Assembly (NCBI RefSeq): GCF_036884655.1
Contig: NC_088340.1
Span: 13,232,501 to 13,296,500, forward strand
Length of the DNA stretch: 64,000 nucleotides
Reading direction: 5' to 3'
Source of the DNA: Musa acuminata AAA Group
Taxonomy: Eukaryota; Streptophyta; Magnoliopsida; Zingiberales; Musaceae
The notes below the pieces were generated by a model. It did no database searches and was not told the DNA's origin. It saw nothing but the letters and a program-made list of their open reading frames with translations. The position numbers were made by a program, and so were the translations under genes. This document shows positions 12,101 through 23,293 of this stretch, in pieces. Numbering within the stretch: position 1 is the first letter of the stretch; each line of letters begins with the position of its first letter.

Positions 12101-15100
12101 AATCAAAGGATTGTGCTTGATTTTAACTGCTTTTATTTGGCCATGATCGCTCACATTGCTCTTGGTTTTTCAACACGACAAAATGAGATGGTACTATCAC
12201 CTTGCTGGTGACAATTTCTATTTATTCTTAACCCAGACAATGATGTAACTCCAAGTATATCGTCTTGCAGATTTCTAGAGCAAAAACCATTTGTGAGTGC
12301 TTGATTATATCAGAGGGAGCAGAATTGAAATTTGAGGAAGCTTTTTGCTCATTTCTTCTTGGTCAGGTAACATGTTACGTGAAACATTTTTTATATTATA
12401 TATATACATTTATGTAACAGACTATATATTCAGGGTGGTGGAATGGAGGCTGTTGAAAAGCTTCAACAGCTTGAAGCAATCAGAAGTTCCACCTCACGGA
12501 ATTCACTATCCAGTTTGAGTGGAATGGACAAGGACAAGGTCTTAGTTAACCAGGCACTGGTATGTATATGATACTTTGTTACCATCTGTTGTGCTTATTC
12601 TTTTTCATAATTAACAAAATTTGTTAAGTTTTCAAGTTTTTTGTCAGTTGCTGACTGACATTCAATATGCCTCTCGCTAAAAGTGATGATTCCATATCAT
12701 TAGTTCTGACAATATTCTTAATTTGGATGGTTACTAGGTATGTTTCTTTTTATGGAGAAAGTCAAAAAAGAGAGTTCATGAACTTGCATCTTTTAAGGGC
12801 ATTGATTCTTTAACTTAATAATTAGAAGGACTTGAAATTAATAATGACTGGATTAGCTTCTGTTTTCTAGTAATCAACTATAGTTGGCCAGGTTTTCACC
12901 CTTTACCCAGTATTTTAACATGGTAGTTCTTCTTGGGTAGCTTAAGAATAGTTTCGAAGCTTTTAGTTGCTATGAAACAATTTCTTATGCAGCAAGCCAA
13001 TTCTCATAAAGCCAGCCTCTCCTATCACAATCGAATAGCCTACTAGCCCTATAACTTGAGTAGAATAGGCCTTACATACACGTGATCCAAAATGCATAAC
13101 CCTACGTCACCAGTGCTTCTGACATCCTTTGTTGTCTATCTCACTAAGAATCTAAGTATGAATTTTAGCTAGGATGATCCAGTGGTTGCAAAACATATCT
13201 TATTATGTTGTGATAATGGTGGCAAACATGCCCCCTTGGTTTCCTTTGGAAAAAAATACTGGCACCTGATATGCATACAGTATCTGCAAATATTTGCCAT
13301 AAGAATTTAAGCAAAGGAAATTATTGTGGCTGAATGGTAAAGTTTGAATGTAGGAAACAGTTAGAAGTTCTTGATAACTTATCCATGTTTTGTTTTTTTT
13401 TTAAATTAAAACAGCATCTTGTTTGGTCATACCACCACCTAGTATGGTCATTGAACTCAAGTTCAAAAGTTGTGGGTGGGATGCTGTTCAGTTACCATTG
13501 GTTTCGTATATTATACATATCTGTGATAATCATTTTGGATTATTATACGTATATGTAATCTGATTATTTTATGAATCTTTATCCTTTTCATTCGCCTTGG
13601 GCATGTTTAAGTGGGTTGGTAGGTCAGTATTGAAGTTGCCACCTGTTTGATTAAATACACATGCTCAATGATGAATGATCTTCTTATATCATTTAATTTT
13701 CATGATAATTGCATTGTGCATATGCTTTTATTGGTGGTGGAGAACTACAGGATTTTGGGGTTTAAAAGCTCCAGCGTATCGGGACACCTTGAACTTTTCA
13801 TGTTGGTTGTGATGAGTAGTAACTTCTCATGTGTTTTGATTTTATCTGAAAGTAATGTGGAAGATAAAGGACACTGGATATACTTTTATTGCCTTCTTAA
13901 GACTAAGCCTCAATTTTGTAAAATTTGCATGTGAACATGGTAATTCCTTACCAGAGAACTTGCCTTAAGGTTGAAATTGTCTTATGCCAGACGAAATGCT
14001 GAAATTTACCAGGAAACTTGGCTGAAAGATGCTGCTCTTTCTCTCTTTCTGGATACACACGATTGCTCTCCTTCTATGGTGAGTCTTGGAGTGTATTGAT
14101 GTATAATAATGCAAGGCCATTTATGCTGGCTAGTTTCTAACATTTACAGATATGACATAGGCCAACTTCTTTGGGAGTCCAATGCGAATTCTTAGTGTTG
14201 GCAAGCAGAAAATAGGAACCACAAAATCACTTCCTTCTGCTGGCAATCGTATATCAAATTTTGGTCTTTTACCCGACCATGGAACTTCTGTTGCACAAGC
14301 TGCACACGATAATTTGACCAATCATCTGGACAAAGCTTTCAAACATCTTTTATCAGTTAACTTGCAGAGACAAATGTCTGTAGGTGATCCTACTGGTAAT
14401 ATTAGTCTGCCATCTTCTCAGCTAAAGAGAAATATTGATTTTCATTCCAAGAGATTCTGGGAAAGCTGGTTTAGCAAAGGAAATATGGCAGGAAAGATTG
14501 CCCATACTGCTCTTGTTGGATGGATCGTATTTGGTGCATTTAAGCTGCTCGCTATGCGATCTGGTAATTCTAACATGCCATATGAATTGAAGACAAGTCA
14601 CCCTTGCAGTACTAGTCAAATCACTGCTTCGAGTCATCATGGTAGTTGTGATAGTGCATTTGCTTTCGTAAAGAGGGATCTAATGGGTCAGCTACGGAAG
14701 TTTTGGGCTATTTTCAGGGGAGACCTCAAGTATACAAATGGTGTTGGAAGTTTGCAGAATACATGGCCCACCGATGATCTTTCACGTTTCTCTGCTGTTG
14801 CTGCTGGTACTCAGGTACATAGACGACAGATGGCTATTGAAGAAGCAGAAGCACTGGTGAAGCAGTGGCAAGATATAAAGGCTGAGGCATTAGGTCCTAG
14901 TCATCAGATTCAGTTGCTGCCTAATATTCTTTCTGAATCGATTCTTTTAAAGGTAATCAGATCATTTGTTGATTTAGATATTCTCTTGTTAATTGATTTA
15001 TGTTATGCATTTGTGATTGTCAGTGGGAAGAATTGGCAAATTCAGCAAAAGCAAGATCCTGTTTTTGGAAGTTTGTTTTGTTACAAACCTCTATTCTGCA

Positions 15101-15396
15101 TGCTAAGATAGTCTCAGATGGAGGTGATGATGAGATGGCTGAAATCGAGGCTGTGCTTGAGGAAGCTGCTGAACTTGTTGATGATTCTGAGCCAAGAAAG
15201 CCAAATTATTACAGGTTTCCTAATACTAGTATAATCAATCCACTAAGCATTACTGGTATGACTTTTGAAGAACAGATTATTTGATTTCTATCATTTAATC
15301 TGCAGTACATATGAAGTCCATTATATCCTTAGAAGACAAGAAGACGGTTCATGGAGATTTTGTGGAGGTGGTATCCAGAATCAAAATATGACATGA
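9109..15396 (+). CDS. CDP1: Plastid division protein CDP1/PARC6 (ARC6 paralogue)
   Basis: A 12-exon gene for 830 residues. Exons: 9109-9390, 10437-10550, 10648-10785, 11436-11540, 11626-11748, 11822-12190, 12271-12366, 12434-12559, 14013-14078, 14161-14952, 15024-15214, 15306-15396; the frame is kept throughout. The N-terminus is rich in Ser/Arg and suits a plastid transit peptide. A J-like region follows ('CFQLLGVTAQSEKDEI', 'LLIDVRDKLLFEPEYAG'), then a helical middle part including 'ACTLELLGLPHVPDN', a transmembrane segment near residues 588-606 ('ALVGWIVFGAFKLLAM') and a C-terminal ARC6-type IMS domain. CDP1/PARC6 sits in the inner envelope and helps place and control the FtsZ ring; in Arabidopsis it links to PDV1 through the C-terminal domain. 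Length is close to the Arabidopsis protein. The start is the first ATG in frame, in 'cggccATGG'. Confidence 0.92.
11749..11821 (+). other. GC-AG intron in CDP1
   Basis: The boundary after exon 5 reads CAG|GCAAGC and the next exon starts after TTTTAG. Using GC as donor joins '..MPLLSQ' to 'IEESLEDLAP' in frame, and no GT nearby does so. GC-AG introns are a minor but normal class in plants. The intron is only 73 bp. Confidence 0.8.
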
Positions 15397-16619
15397 TGAG
15401 CTTATCAATCAGGTATCGGGTCTTATAAAGGGCAATCCTTTTTAATTGTTCATGCATCTAAGAGGGTGGCTTCACATCATTGAAGTGTAAAAATGAAGAG
15501 GCTGAGCTTCTGCCACTGAATTTTCTTGATTTTGAGAAATGATTGATTGGTGGATGCCTGTTTGTTAACCAACTGCATTTTTATGGTTACGTGAGTATTC
15601 TTTCCGAAGAGGACTAAAAATTTTCTACTTCAGATGTCCCAGCTGGTTTGGTTTAAGGCGTGGGTTGAGTCTTGCATCCTTCTTCCTTTAGGAGTAACTA
15701 CCGTAGGTTGACTTTTTCATTCTCATGCGATGATGTGTCTTTTGATTCTTTATCTCGTGCTAATGTAAGCATACAGCCTTGTTCCCGTCCTTGTCCTATT
15801 ACCGTCTGTATATTTGCCGAGAATATGCTTTTACTAGATCGGTATATTTCCTTCCGACTACTTCCATAGAGCAGAAGTCCCAGCTTGCAACATCTACATA
15901 ATGGTATTTATCAGTTTCGAAATGCATTTCGACTTTCGAAAGTCCATTATTCGACACATGTCCAGGCCTCAGGTCTGCGGTCCGGACAAGTCCGTCCCGC
16001 TTGGCCGCGTTAGTTAGGCCAAAGTCCGCAAGACGAGGGCGGAGAGAGAGGCTCGATTAGACAGACTCGAGTTGGAAATAAAGATGGGCTCCGACTCGGC
16101 CCTTGTTTGGGCTGACGTTTGGGCCTCTCAGACCTTAGATCCGAGTCTTGCGCTGCTTTATGCGCGAGTCTGCGGGCCTATAAATAAAGGCGATTGCTGG
16201 CTGATCGATTAGTTACACAAACCTTTCTTTCGACAAAGCACCTGCCGCGGTCGACCATGTGAAGAAAAATTACATCGATAAAGAACAAGAAAAAAATTAC
16301 GCAATCAAATTGAATTATTTGACAAATTACCGTCAATCAATGTAGAAATAAACGTCAATCAGTTGATCACAGATAGCTCAACCGAACCGCATACAGTGAC
16401 CTAAAGACTAATCAGAGAGTTGTTACTAGATCTGTTAGGTCACAAGATAATGGTGGTTACAGCTATCATCGAAGTCACAAGAAAAAAAAGGATCCTTTGT
16501 TAATAAGCGCGCACTAAGAAGACTAAAGGAAAGAATCACAATATTCTATTGCCTTTTTCAGTTTTAATCAAATATTCACAAGACAAAAGTGCAATAGCAG
16601 ATTTTTGAAATTTTCATAC
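15397..16619. other. Intergenic: CDP1 3' UTR and unassigned sequence
   Basis: The 3' UTR of CDP1 probably covers the first few hundred bases. At 15960-16200 there is a GC-richer stretch ending in a TATA-like 'cctataaataaagg' at about 16178-16191, which looks like a promoter or LTR fragment, but I see no partner repeat or ORF. The remainder to 16619 is AT-rich; the last glutamine synthetase exon, expected here on the minus strand, was not found. Confidence 0.4.
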
Positions 16620-17438
16620 CTTTGCCGTACAACACGAATAGAGGCGCCACGGTTTGCAATTCCCTGCAAGTTCAATTAATGTTTATTAAATATAATTGAT
16701 AAAAATTGTCGGTTAATAAGAGACCCAATGTATGATTGTTAAATGTCATGACTTATTTTGAGAGGCTAATCAAAATAATACTTTGATTTTGACTTCCAGA
16801 ATACCATGTAATACATGAAATAACCACTTCGATCTCGCTTGGTTATTCTTTTACAATATTCAATTAGACAGCAAACTGAATTTTCTTAAAGAATCAGCTT
16901 TAAGAAAATATCATTGCTTCAAATAATTGTGCTTACTGGCCACAAAAATCATATACCAAAGCACAGATTTGATTATCTCTGCTTTGCAACATTGAACATC
17001 ACATTAATTAATAAAATAAAACTTTCCTCACCCATGAAAATTTTGTGGATATCGGCAAGTGTCATTCATGGCGACCTGTTAAATCTTCTTTCGTTGCCCT
17101 CACCATATCCAGCAATGTGCTCCTTATGCCTCAAACCAAGTTTCTCAATTTCCTTCTTAATCACATCTATTCCACCATCATTTCTCATAGATTTCGTGCT
17201 GGAAAAATTGTCAAACATGCGACCTTTCTGCAGGTGGAAGTTAAATGGAAAATCCAGAGAGCTTACCTGCAGTTTGTATGAGCACCAACACCAGTACCAG
17301 CACCAGCAATTACCGTCACCCTGATTTACAACAAAGAAATCAAACAAAGCAACAAAGCATATCTAGCTAGAACTCAAAGAGAAGGAAACTTCTAAAAAGG
17401 ACCTGGATAGGTTTGGGATCCAACGACAGAACTACTCC
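16620..17438 (-). pseudogene. GS pseudogene, C-terminal exons
   Basis: Four pieces: 17438-17403 ('VVLSLDPKPIQ', then a GT donor), 17320-17267 (GDWNGAGAHTN-type exon in which a GGTGCT-like repeat has expanded and shifted the frame), 17198-17032 ('[15 protein letters not shown]' to 'YGEGNERR', then a frameshift before an ADI-like segment), and 16663-16620 ('GIANRGASIRVVRQR' then GTATG). The final exon with the 'DRRPASNMDPY' block was not found. Confidence 0.85.
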
Positions 17439-18197
17439 TGATAAGGGTAAAAATAGCGACGTGATGCGCCACGACGTCAGCCACGCCAGGTGGATGCACT
17501 GCCCGAGGAAGCAAGTATTAATGCCGACTTGATGTGCGCCAATGTCACCAGCTCTCAGCCAACAACCTCAGCATTTGACTCCGTACGCTCGATCGAGGCA
17601 AAGGAGCACGTCGACCGAGGCGTGCCCATACCCTACGGTAGCCCAGTTCTCCACGCAACCCCAGTGGCAATGTCAGACGCCACGAGAGGTATTGTCCTAC
17701 CCCTGCAAGCAGCCACATCAGGTAACATCAAACTCATCTATAAATACCCCAGAGTTCTAAACGAACAGGGAGGGGAAGACAAGCACAACGCACTTGGAGG
17801 CATCTCTTCCTCCAAAACCCTCTCCACATCGCTAACTTGATTGTCGGAGGGGTCGGGCCGAGCTCCCGGCCTGACCTGTGTGCAGGTCCGAGACGGTGTC
17901 GCCTCTTCCCGGCGCTGCGGCGGAGCTTTCTCCCAACCCGACCTGCCGACCCGAACTGCCGACCCGACCCGTCGACCCGAACTGCCGACCCGACCTCCCG
18001 ACCCGACCTCCCGACCCGAACCACTCTTCCCGACGCTGCGGCGGAGCTTTCTGCTGACCCGACCTGTCGACCCGAACCACCGTGCTCGGCCTTCGGGAGA
18101 CCCCGAGGGACGGAGCCCGAGATCCCCGACATCCGGACACCCGAACCGAGCCGCGACGGCCCCGAGGCCACGACTTAAACAGATGCCCCCTGCATCA
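17439..18197 (+). repeat. 5' LTR of gypsy element 1
   Basis: Starts TGATAAGG and ends GCATCA. TATAAATA lies at 17739-17746, and the conserved 'gtcggaggggtcgggccga' block at 17843-17861. The second half is rich in CCGACCCGA repeats. Confidence 0.9.
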
Positions 18198-18223
18198 TTT
18201 TGGCGCTAGAAGGAGGGCCCGAA

Positions 18224-19357
18224 TGTCGAGGGATCCTCAGACCGATCCCGACGAACTCCCGGCCGAGGGATCGTTCTTAGCAGGGGTGCAAGCCGTGCGT
18301 CCCTTGCGTGACGGGCCGTGGGCTGACGACCTCCCCGCGACCTCTGAATGCTACTGGCGTTCATTCAATAACCCATCTGCTTCCGCCCGAGGGCGCTCCG
18401 AGCGTCCCCTCGCCGGTGTCATCCGAGGCCTTTCACGATCTCGCTCGTCAAGTCCGAGCTCTGACGGATATGGTGCAAACCATCATCCTACTCGTCTCCC
18501 AACCGACACCCCCACTTATGACTCAACCGCTACGGCAACAAGAGCCGCCCGCTCGGGCCCACATGACGCTTCTGGAGCCTTCCACTTCTCCTCGGGTCAG
18601 ACCGACCCCACTCGGGGATCCAGTAAGGACAAACCCGAGCGGCCGCCCGGAGCCCGAGGTATTATCTCCGGAGTCAACGGACTCCCTACGAGCCCAGCTA
18701 TGCTTTCTTAGTCAGCGGCTCGACGAACTAGAGAAGGAGTTTCGCAACTCAGAGGGAGAGCTCGGGATGGACACACACCGAGGATCTCCGTTCGCACTAG
18801 AGATACGAGATCACGCCGTTCCCCCGAACTTCCAGCTCCCTTCTTTGGACGCATACGACGGCTCCACTGACCCGGCGGACCATGTCGCCGCTTTCCATGC
18901 CCATTCGGCACTGTATGGAACGTCTGACGCTTTAATGTGCAGGGCGTTTCCCACGACCCTGAGGGGTCCGGCCCGCACATGGTATAGCGGCCTGAAGATC
19001 GGAACGATCACTTCCTTCGGGCAACTCGCCAAGGACTTCGAGCTCCACTTCGCAGCCCATGCCCGACCGAAGCCCTCCACGGCACTGCTCCTCGGGTTCA
19101 AACAAAAAGAGGATGAGCCCCTCTCACATTTCGTGGATCGCTTTGCCACGCAAATCCGGAGCTTACCGGATACTCACCCCTCTTTGTTAGTGCAGGCGTT
19201 CATGGTAGGCTTGCGACCTTCCAGATTCTGCTGGTCCCTCATAGAGCGACCCTCCACCACAGTACCAGATATGCTCCAGCGAGCCAACCGGTACGTCACG
19301 GCGGAAGCTTGGGTGACTGCAAGGAAGAGGAGTGACTTTGGGCGACGGGCCCCGTAG
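18224..19357 (+). pseudogene. gag remnant of gypsy element 1
   Basis: The N-terminal part begins at ATG 18224 and shifts frame near 18380. The rest follows the frame of the ORF at 18308-19357 and shows the retrotransposon gag domain ('[18 protein letters not shown]', '[15 protein letters not shown]', '[12 protein letters not shown]', '[15 protein letters not shown]'). It stops before the zinc-knuckle part. The match to gag of gypsy element 2 is close along its length. Confidence 0.8.
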
Positions 19358-19479
19358 CAGCGATCAAGCACCCGCGGTTGCTATCTAGTGTAATCCTCGT
19401 GCAAGGAATCTAGCCCCTTCCTCAGTCTCCTCCAAGCAAAGGCTCCATATTTACCTGACTGCCTCTTGGCTCACGGTTA

Positions 19480-21600
19480 GCTTCGGTCTAACCCCCCTCT
19501 TTTTTGCATTCGCACGGCTCGGTCGGAGACGCCCGAGTCCACCTCAGCGCGGCCTACCCGCCTGAGCCATGTCCCTCGGTCGCAGTCTGCCCGAGTCCAC
19601 CTCTGCGCGGCTTGCCCGCCTGAGCGGTGTCCCTCGGCCGCAGCATGCCTGCGCCGAGCTTCTTGGCCATTCATGGTCGAGCGCGGCCTGCCCACCTGAG
19701 TTGTCTCTCGGCCCGAGCCACCTTCTCGGCCGCATGATGCCCGAGCCCACACCTGCGCGGTCTGTCCGCCTGCGTCGTGCTACTCAGTCGCATGACCATC
19801 GCGACCACGCCTGCGCGGTCTATCCGCCTGCGTCATGCTACTCGGCCGCATGACCAACGCGACCACGCCTACGCGGTCTGTCCGCCTGCGTCGTGATCCT
19901 CGACCGTATAATGCCCGAGACCACACCTGCGCGGCCTGCCCGCCTGCGCCCTGCTCCTTGGCCCCATGTTCCCGAGACACACCTGCGCAGCCAGCCCGCC
20001 TGCGTCGTGCTCCTTGGCTCCATGTTCCCGAGACACGCCTGCGCGATCAGTACACCTGCGTCGTGCTCCTTGGCCCCATGCTCCCGAGACACACCTACGC
20101 GGCCAAGCCCGCCTGCATCGGGCTCCACGGCCCTTTGACTCCATGTTCCCCGAGACCTTGGCCACAGCTTGTCTGAGACTTCCTCTGCGCGGCCTGCCCA
20201 CCTAAGTAGCTCCTCAGCCACAGCCTGCCCGAGAGCTCCTCGGCCACATCTTGCCCGAGACCTCCTTGCCCACAGCTGGTCTGAGACCTTTGCGCGACCT
20301 GCCCGCCTAAGTAGCTCCTCGGCTCCTCGGCCACAGCCGGACCGAGACCTTTGCGCGGCCTGCCCGCCTAAGCAGTTCCTCGGCTCCTCGGCCACAGCCA
20401 GTCTGAGACCTTTGCGCGGCCTGCCCGCCTAAGTAGCTCCTCGGCTCCTCGGCCATAGCTGGTCCGAGACCTTTGCGCGGCCTGCCCGCCTAAGTAGCTC
20501 CTCGGCTCCTCGGCTCCTCGGCCACAGCCGGTCCGAGACCTTTGCGCGACCTGCCCGCCTAAGTAGCTCCTCGGCTCCTCGGCCACAGCCGGTCCGAGAC
20601 CTTTGCGCGGCCTGCCCGCCTAAGTAACCCCTCGGGTCCTCGGGTCCTCGGCTCCTCGGCCACAGCCAGTCCGAGACCTTTGCGCGGCCTGCCCGAGAGC
20701 TCCTCGGCCACAACCTGCCCGAGACCTCGGCCATAGCTTGTCCGAGACTTCCTCTGCGCGGCCTGCCCGCCTAAGTAGCTCCTCGGCCACAGCTTGCCCG
20801 AGAGCTCCTCGGCCACATCTTGCTCGAGACCTCCTCGACCGCAGCCTACCTGCACCATACTCCTCGGCGACGTGTCGCCCGAGGCCACCTCTGCTCGGCT
20901 GGCCCAACGAAATCGTGCTCCTCGGCTGTGTGTTGACCGAGACCACGCCTGCGCGGCCAGCCCGCCTGCGCCGTGCTCCTCGGCTGCGTGTTGCCCGAAG
21001 ACCACACCTGCGTGGCCCGCCCGCCTGCGTCGTGCTCCTCGGCTACACGTTGCCCGAGACCACGCCTGCGCGGCCTGTCCGCCTGCATCGTGCTCCTCGA
21101 CCGCACGATGTCCGAGACCACGATCTCTGCTCGGCTTCCCGACTGAGTTGTGCTCCTCGATTACACGTTGACTGAGACCGAGACCACGCCTGCGCGGCCA
21201 GCCCGCCTGCATCGTGCTCCTCGGCTCTTCGGCTTTACGCCACTCGAGACCACGCCTGCGCGGCCAGCCCGCCTGCGTCGTGCTCCTCGGCTCTTCGGCT
21301 TTACGCCACCCGAGACCACGCCTGCGCGGCCAGCCCGCCTGAGTCGTGCTCCTCAGCTCTTCGGCTTAACGCCACCCGGGACACACCTGCGCGGCCAGCC
21401 CGCCTGCATCGTGCTCCTCGGCTCTTCGGCTTAACGCCACCCGGGACACACCTGCGCGGCCAGCCCGCCTGCGTCGTGCTCCTCGGCTCTTCGGCTTTAC
21501 GCCACCCAGGACACACCTGCGCGGCTAGCCCGCCTGCGTTGTGCTCCTCGGCCCCTCGGCTCCATTCTCCCCGAAATTGCGTCCGCACGGCCAGCCCACC
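19480..21600 (+). repeat. GC-rich tandem array in gypsy element 1
   Basis: About 2.1 kb of imperfect units of roughly 60-70 bp, with the core 'gcctgcgcggccagcccgcc' followed by TGCGTCGTGCTCCTCGG. Sub-blocks differ: around 20270-20690 units read 'cctttgcgcggcctgcccg' with 'taagtagctcctcgg', and 21180-21540 has units ending 'ctcttcggctttacgcca'. Long open frames on both strands arise from the lack of stop codons in this GC-rich unit and are not genes. Confidence 0.88.
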
Positions 21601-21654
21601 TGAAGACAGAAGCCATGCATCAGACTCCCCTTGCGTGACAACCGATGCATAGCT

Positions 21655-21674
21655 CCTTTCGGGGGGGGGGAATA
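21655..21674 (+). other. Polypurine tract of gypsy element 1
   Basis: A run of about ten G followed by AATA directly before TGATAAGG of the 3' LTR. The 70 bp upstream ('gaagacagaagccatgc' and 'gatgcatagctcctt') is shared with the same position in gypsy element 2. Confidence 0.75.
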
Positions 21675-22432
21675 TGATAAGGGTAAAAATGGCGACGTGA
21701 CGTGCTACTACGTCAGCCACGCCAGGTGGACACACTGCCCGAGGAAGCAAGCATTAATGCCGACTTGATGTGCGCCAACGTCACCAGCTCTCAGCCAATA
21801 ACCTCAGCATTTGACTCCGTGCGCTCGACTGAGGCAAAGGAGCACGTCGACCGAGGCGTGCCCATACCCTATGGTAGCCCAGTTCTCCATGCAACCCCAG
21901 TGGCAATGTCAGACGCCACGAGAGGTATTGTCCTGCCCCTGCAAGCAGCCACATCAGGTAACATTAAACTCATCTATAAATACCCCGGAGTTCTAAACGA
22001 ACAGGGGGGGAAGACAAGCACAACGCACTTGGAGGCATCTCTTCCTCCAAAACCCTCTCCACATCGCTAAATTGATCGTCGGAGGGGTCGGGCCGAGCTC
22101 TCAGCCTGACCTGTGTGTAGGTCCGAGATGGTGTCGCCTCTTCCCGGCGCTGCGGCGGAACTTTCTCCTGACCCGACCTGCCGACCCGAACTACCGACCC
22201 GACCCGCCGACCCGAACTACCGACTCGACCTACCGACCCGACTTCCCGACCCGAACCACTCTTCTCGGCGCTGCGACGGAGCTTTCTGCCGACCCAACCT
22301 GCCGACCCGAACCACCGTGCTCGGCCTTCGGGAGACCCCGAGGGACGGAGCCCGAGATCCCCGACATCCGGACACCCGAACTGAGCCGCGATGGCCCCGG
22401 GGCCACGACTTAAACAGATGCCCCCCGCATCA
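21675..22432 (+). repeat. 3' LTR of gypsy element 1
   Basis: 758 bp, homologous to 17439-18197 with many single-base differences. It has the same TATAAATA and the conserved GTCGGAGGGG block at 22078-22096, and is followed by the ACTCC duplication. Confidence 0.9.
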
Positions 22433-22455
22433 ACTCCTGCAATTTCTGTTATCCT
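22433..22455 (-). pseudogene. GS pseudogene, half of the RITEIAG exon (upstream half)
   Basis: Minus-strand 'RITEIAG' runs directly into the 3' end of the gypsy element at 22432. The other half of the exon resumes at 17438 on the far side of the element. The splice acceptor just upstream reads TGCGG where TGCAG is expected, so this exon would be skipped or mis-spliced even without the insertion. Confidence 0.82.
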
Positions 22456-22610
22456 CCGCATATCAACAGAAGTGAAAAATGTTTAGAGATTTATTAGGTG
22501 GATGTGAACTATGTAATTTGCTAAGTGAAAATCATTAAAAAAAAAAAGGTGCAATGAATTAGATAATATTGTGACAGAAGACTTTTATAAAAGAATTGAT
22601 CAAGTTAATT

Positions 22611-23007
22611 CTAAAAAAAAAGCTAAATAAACATGACCAAAAAGCCTACTTTGAAGCCTCAAATCTTAAATCTTTCAAAATATATAAATAATTGAAGAGT
22701 ATAATATATGGATGTAAAGATCTCATGACAATGAGAAGGTATCAAGATCCACTCAAGAATATCATGGGAAGACTAGTTTTAAAGATCTTAAAATTACCTA
22801 TTTATCACTTTTATTTTTGTATTTTTTTAATTATCACACATTATCTAGTTAACTAATTTTCAAGGCTCCCTTCTATTCTTCACATTAAAATAATATCTTT
22901 TTAAGTATTATAAAAATCTTGTCGATATAAAAAGTTGATTTCCTTCTTTTCCCTTTATAATGGTAGTTTGCTAGAATTATTTCTAATAGTATTTTTTAAA
23001 ATTTTGT
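22611..23007 (+). repeat. Direct repeat A (AT-rich)
   Basis: About 400 bp, similar to 25659-26066. Shared words include 'caaatcttaaatctttcaaaatata' in variant form, 'gatccactcaagaatatcat' and 'aattacctatttatca'. The partner copy reaches the splice donor of a GS exon at 26066, so this repeat is probably a duplicated piece of GS intron, although an old LTR pair is possible. No gene is seen in 22456-23293. Confidence 0.6.
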
Positions 23008-23293
23008 TTTAGTTCTACGTTAGTTGGTATTATATCCTTGCTCTTGGTGTTAGCATGATAGGTTTGTAGTTAGGAAATTAAGAAGCATGCTCTACATTCA
23101 CCACTAATAATAGATCTTGTCTATCAAAAACTTAATAGTACAACCCTATAACCCATCAAAATAAGGTCTAGTGGCAATAATGACGGTGACAACATTATCG
23201 ACGATGGTAGTGGCAATTTTGATAGTGATGACCTTCATGATGGAGGTAATGGTAATAAACCCAGTAATAATGATCGGGGAATATCAACCCTAT

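Larger units (their letters stand above)
17439..22432 (+). mobile_element. Gypsy element 1: non-autonomous Tat-like LTR retrotransposon
   Basis: A 4994-bp element flanked by the 5-bp target duplication ACTCC (17434-17438 and 22433-22437). LTRs of 759 and 758 bp start TGATAAGG and end CATCA. A primer-binding-type sequence 'tggcgctagaaggaggg' follows the 5' LTR, and a purine tract precedes the 3' LTR. The inside holds only a broken gag (18224-19357) and a 2.1-kb GC-rich tandem array; protease, RT, RNase H and integrase are absent. It could move only with enzymes from relatives such as gypsy element 2, which shares its gag type, primer site, purine-tract region and array motif. The LTRs differ at more than ten sites in their first 170 bp or so, so the insertion is not recent. 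Confidence 0.9.

Noticed and set aside
20559..21212. ORF of 217 codons on the minus strand in the gypsy 1 array
   Set aside because: It is a translation of GC-rich tandem units; several frames on both strands are equally open and none shows a domain.
19480..21600. CRISPR-like array
   Set aside because: Units adjoin without unique spacers, and the context is a plant retrotransposon.
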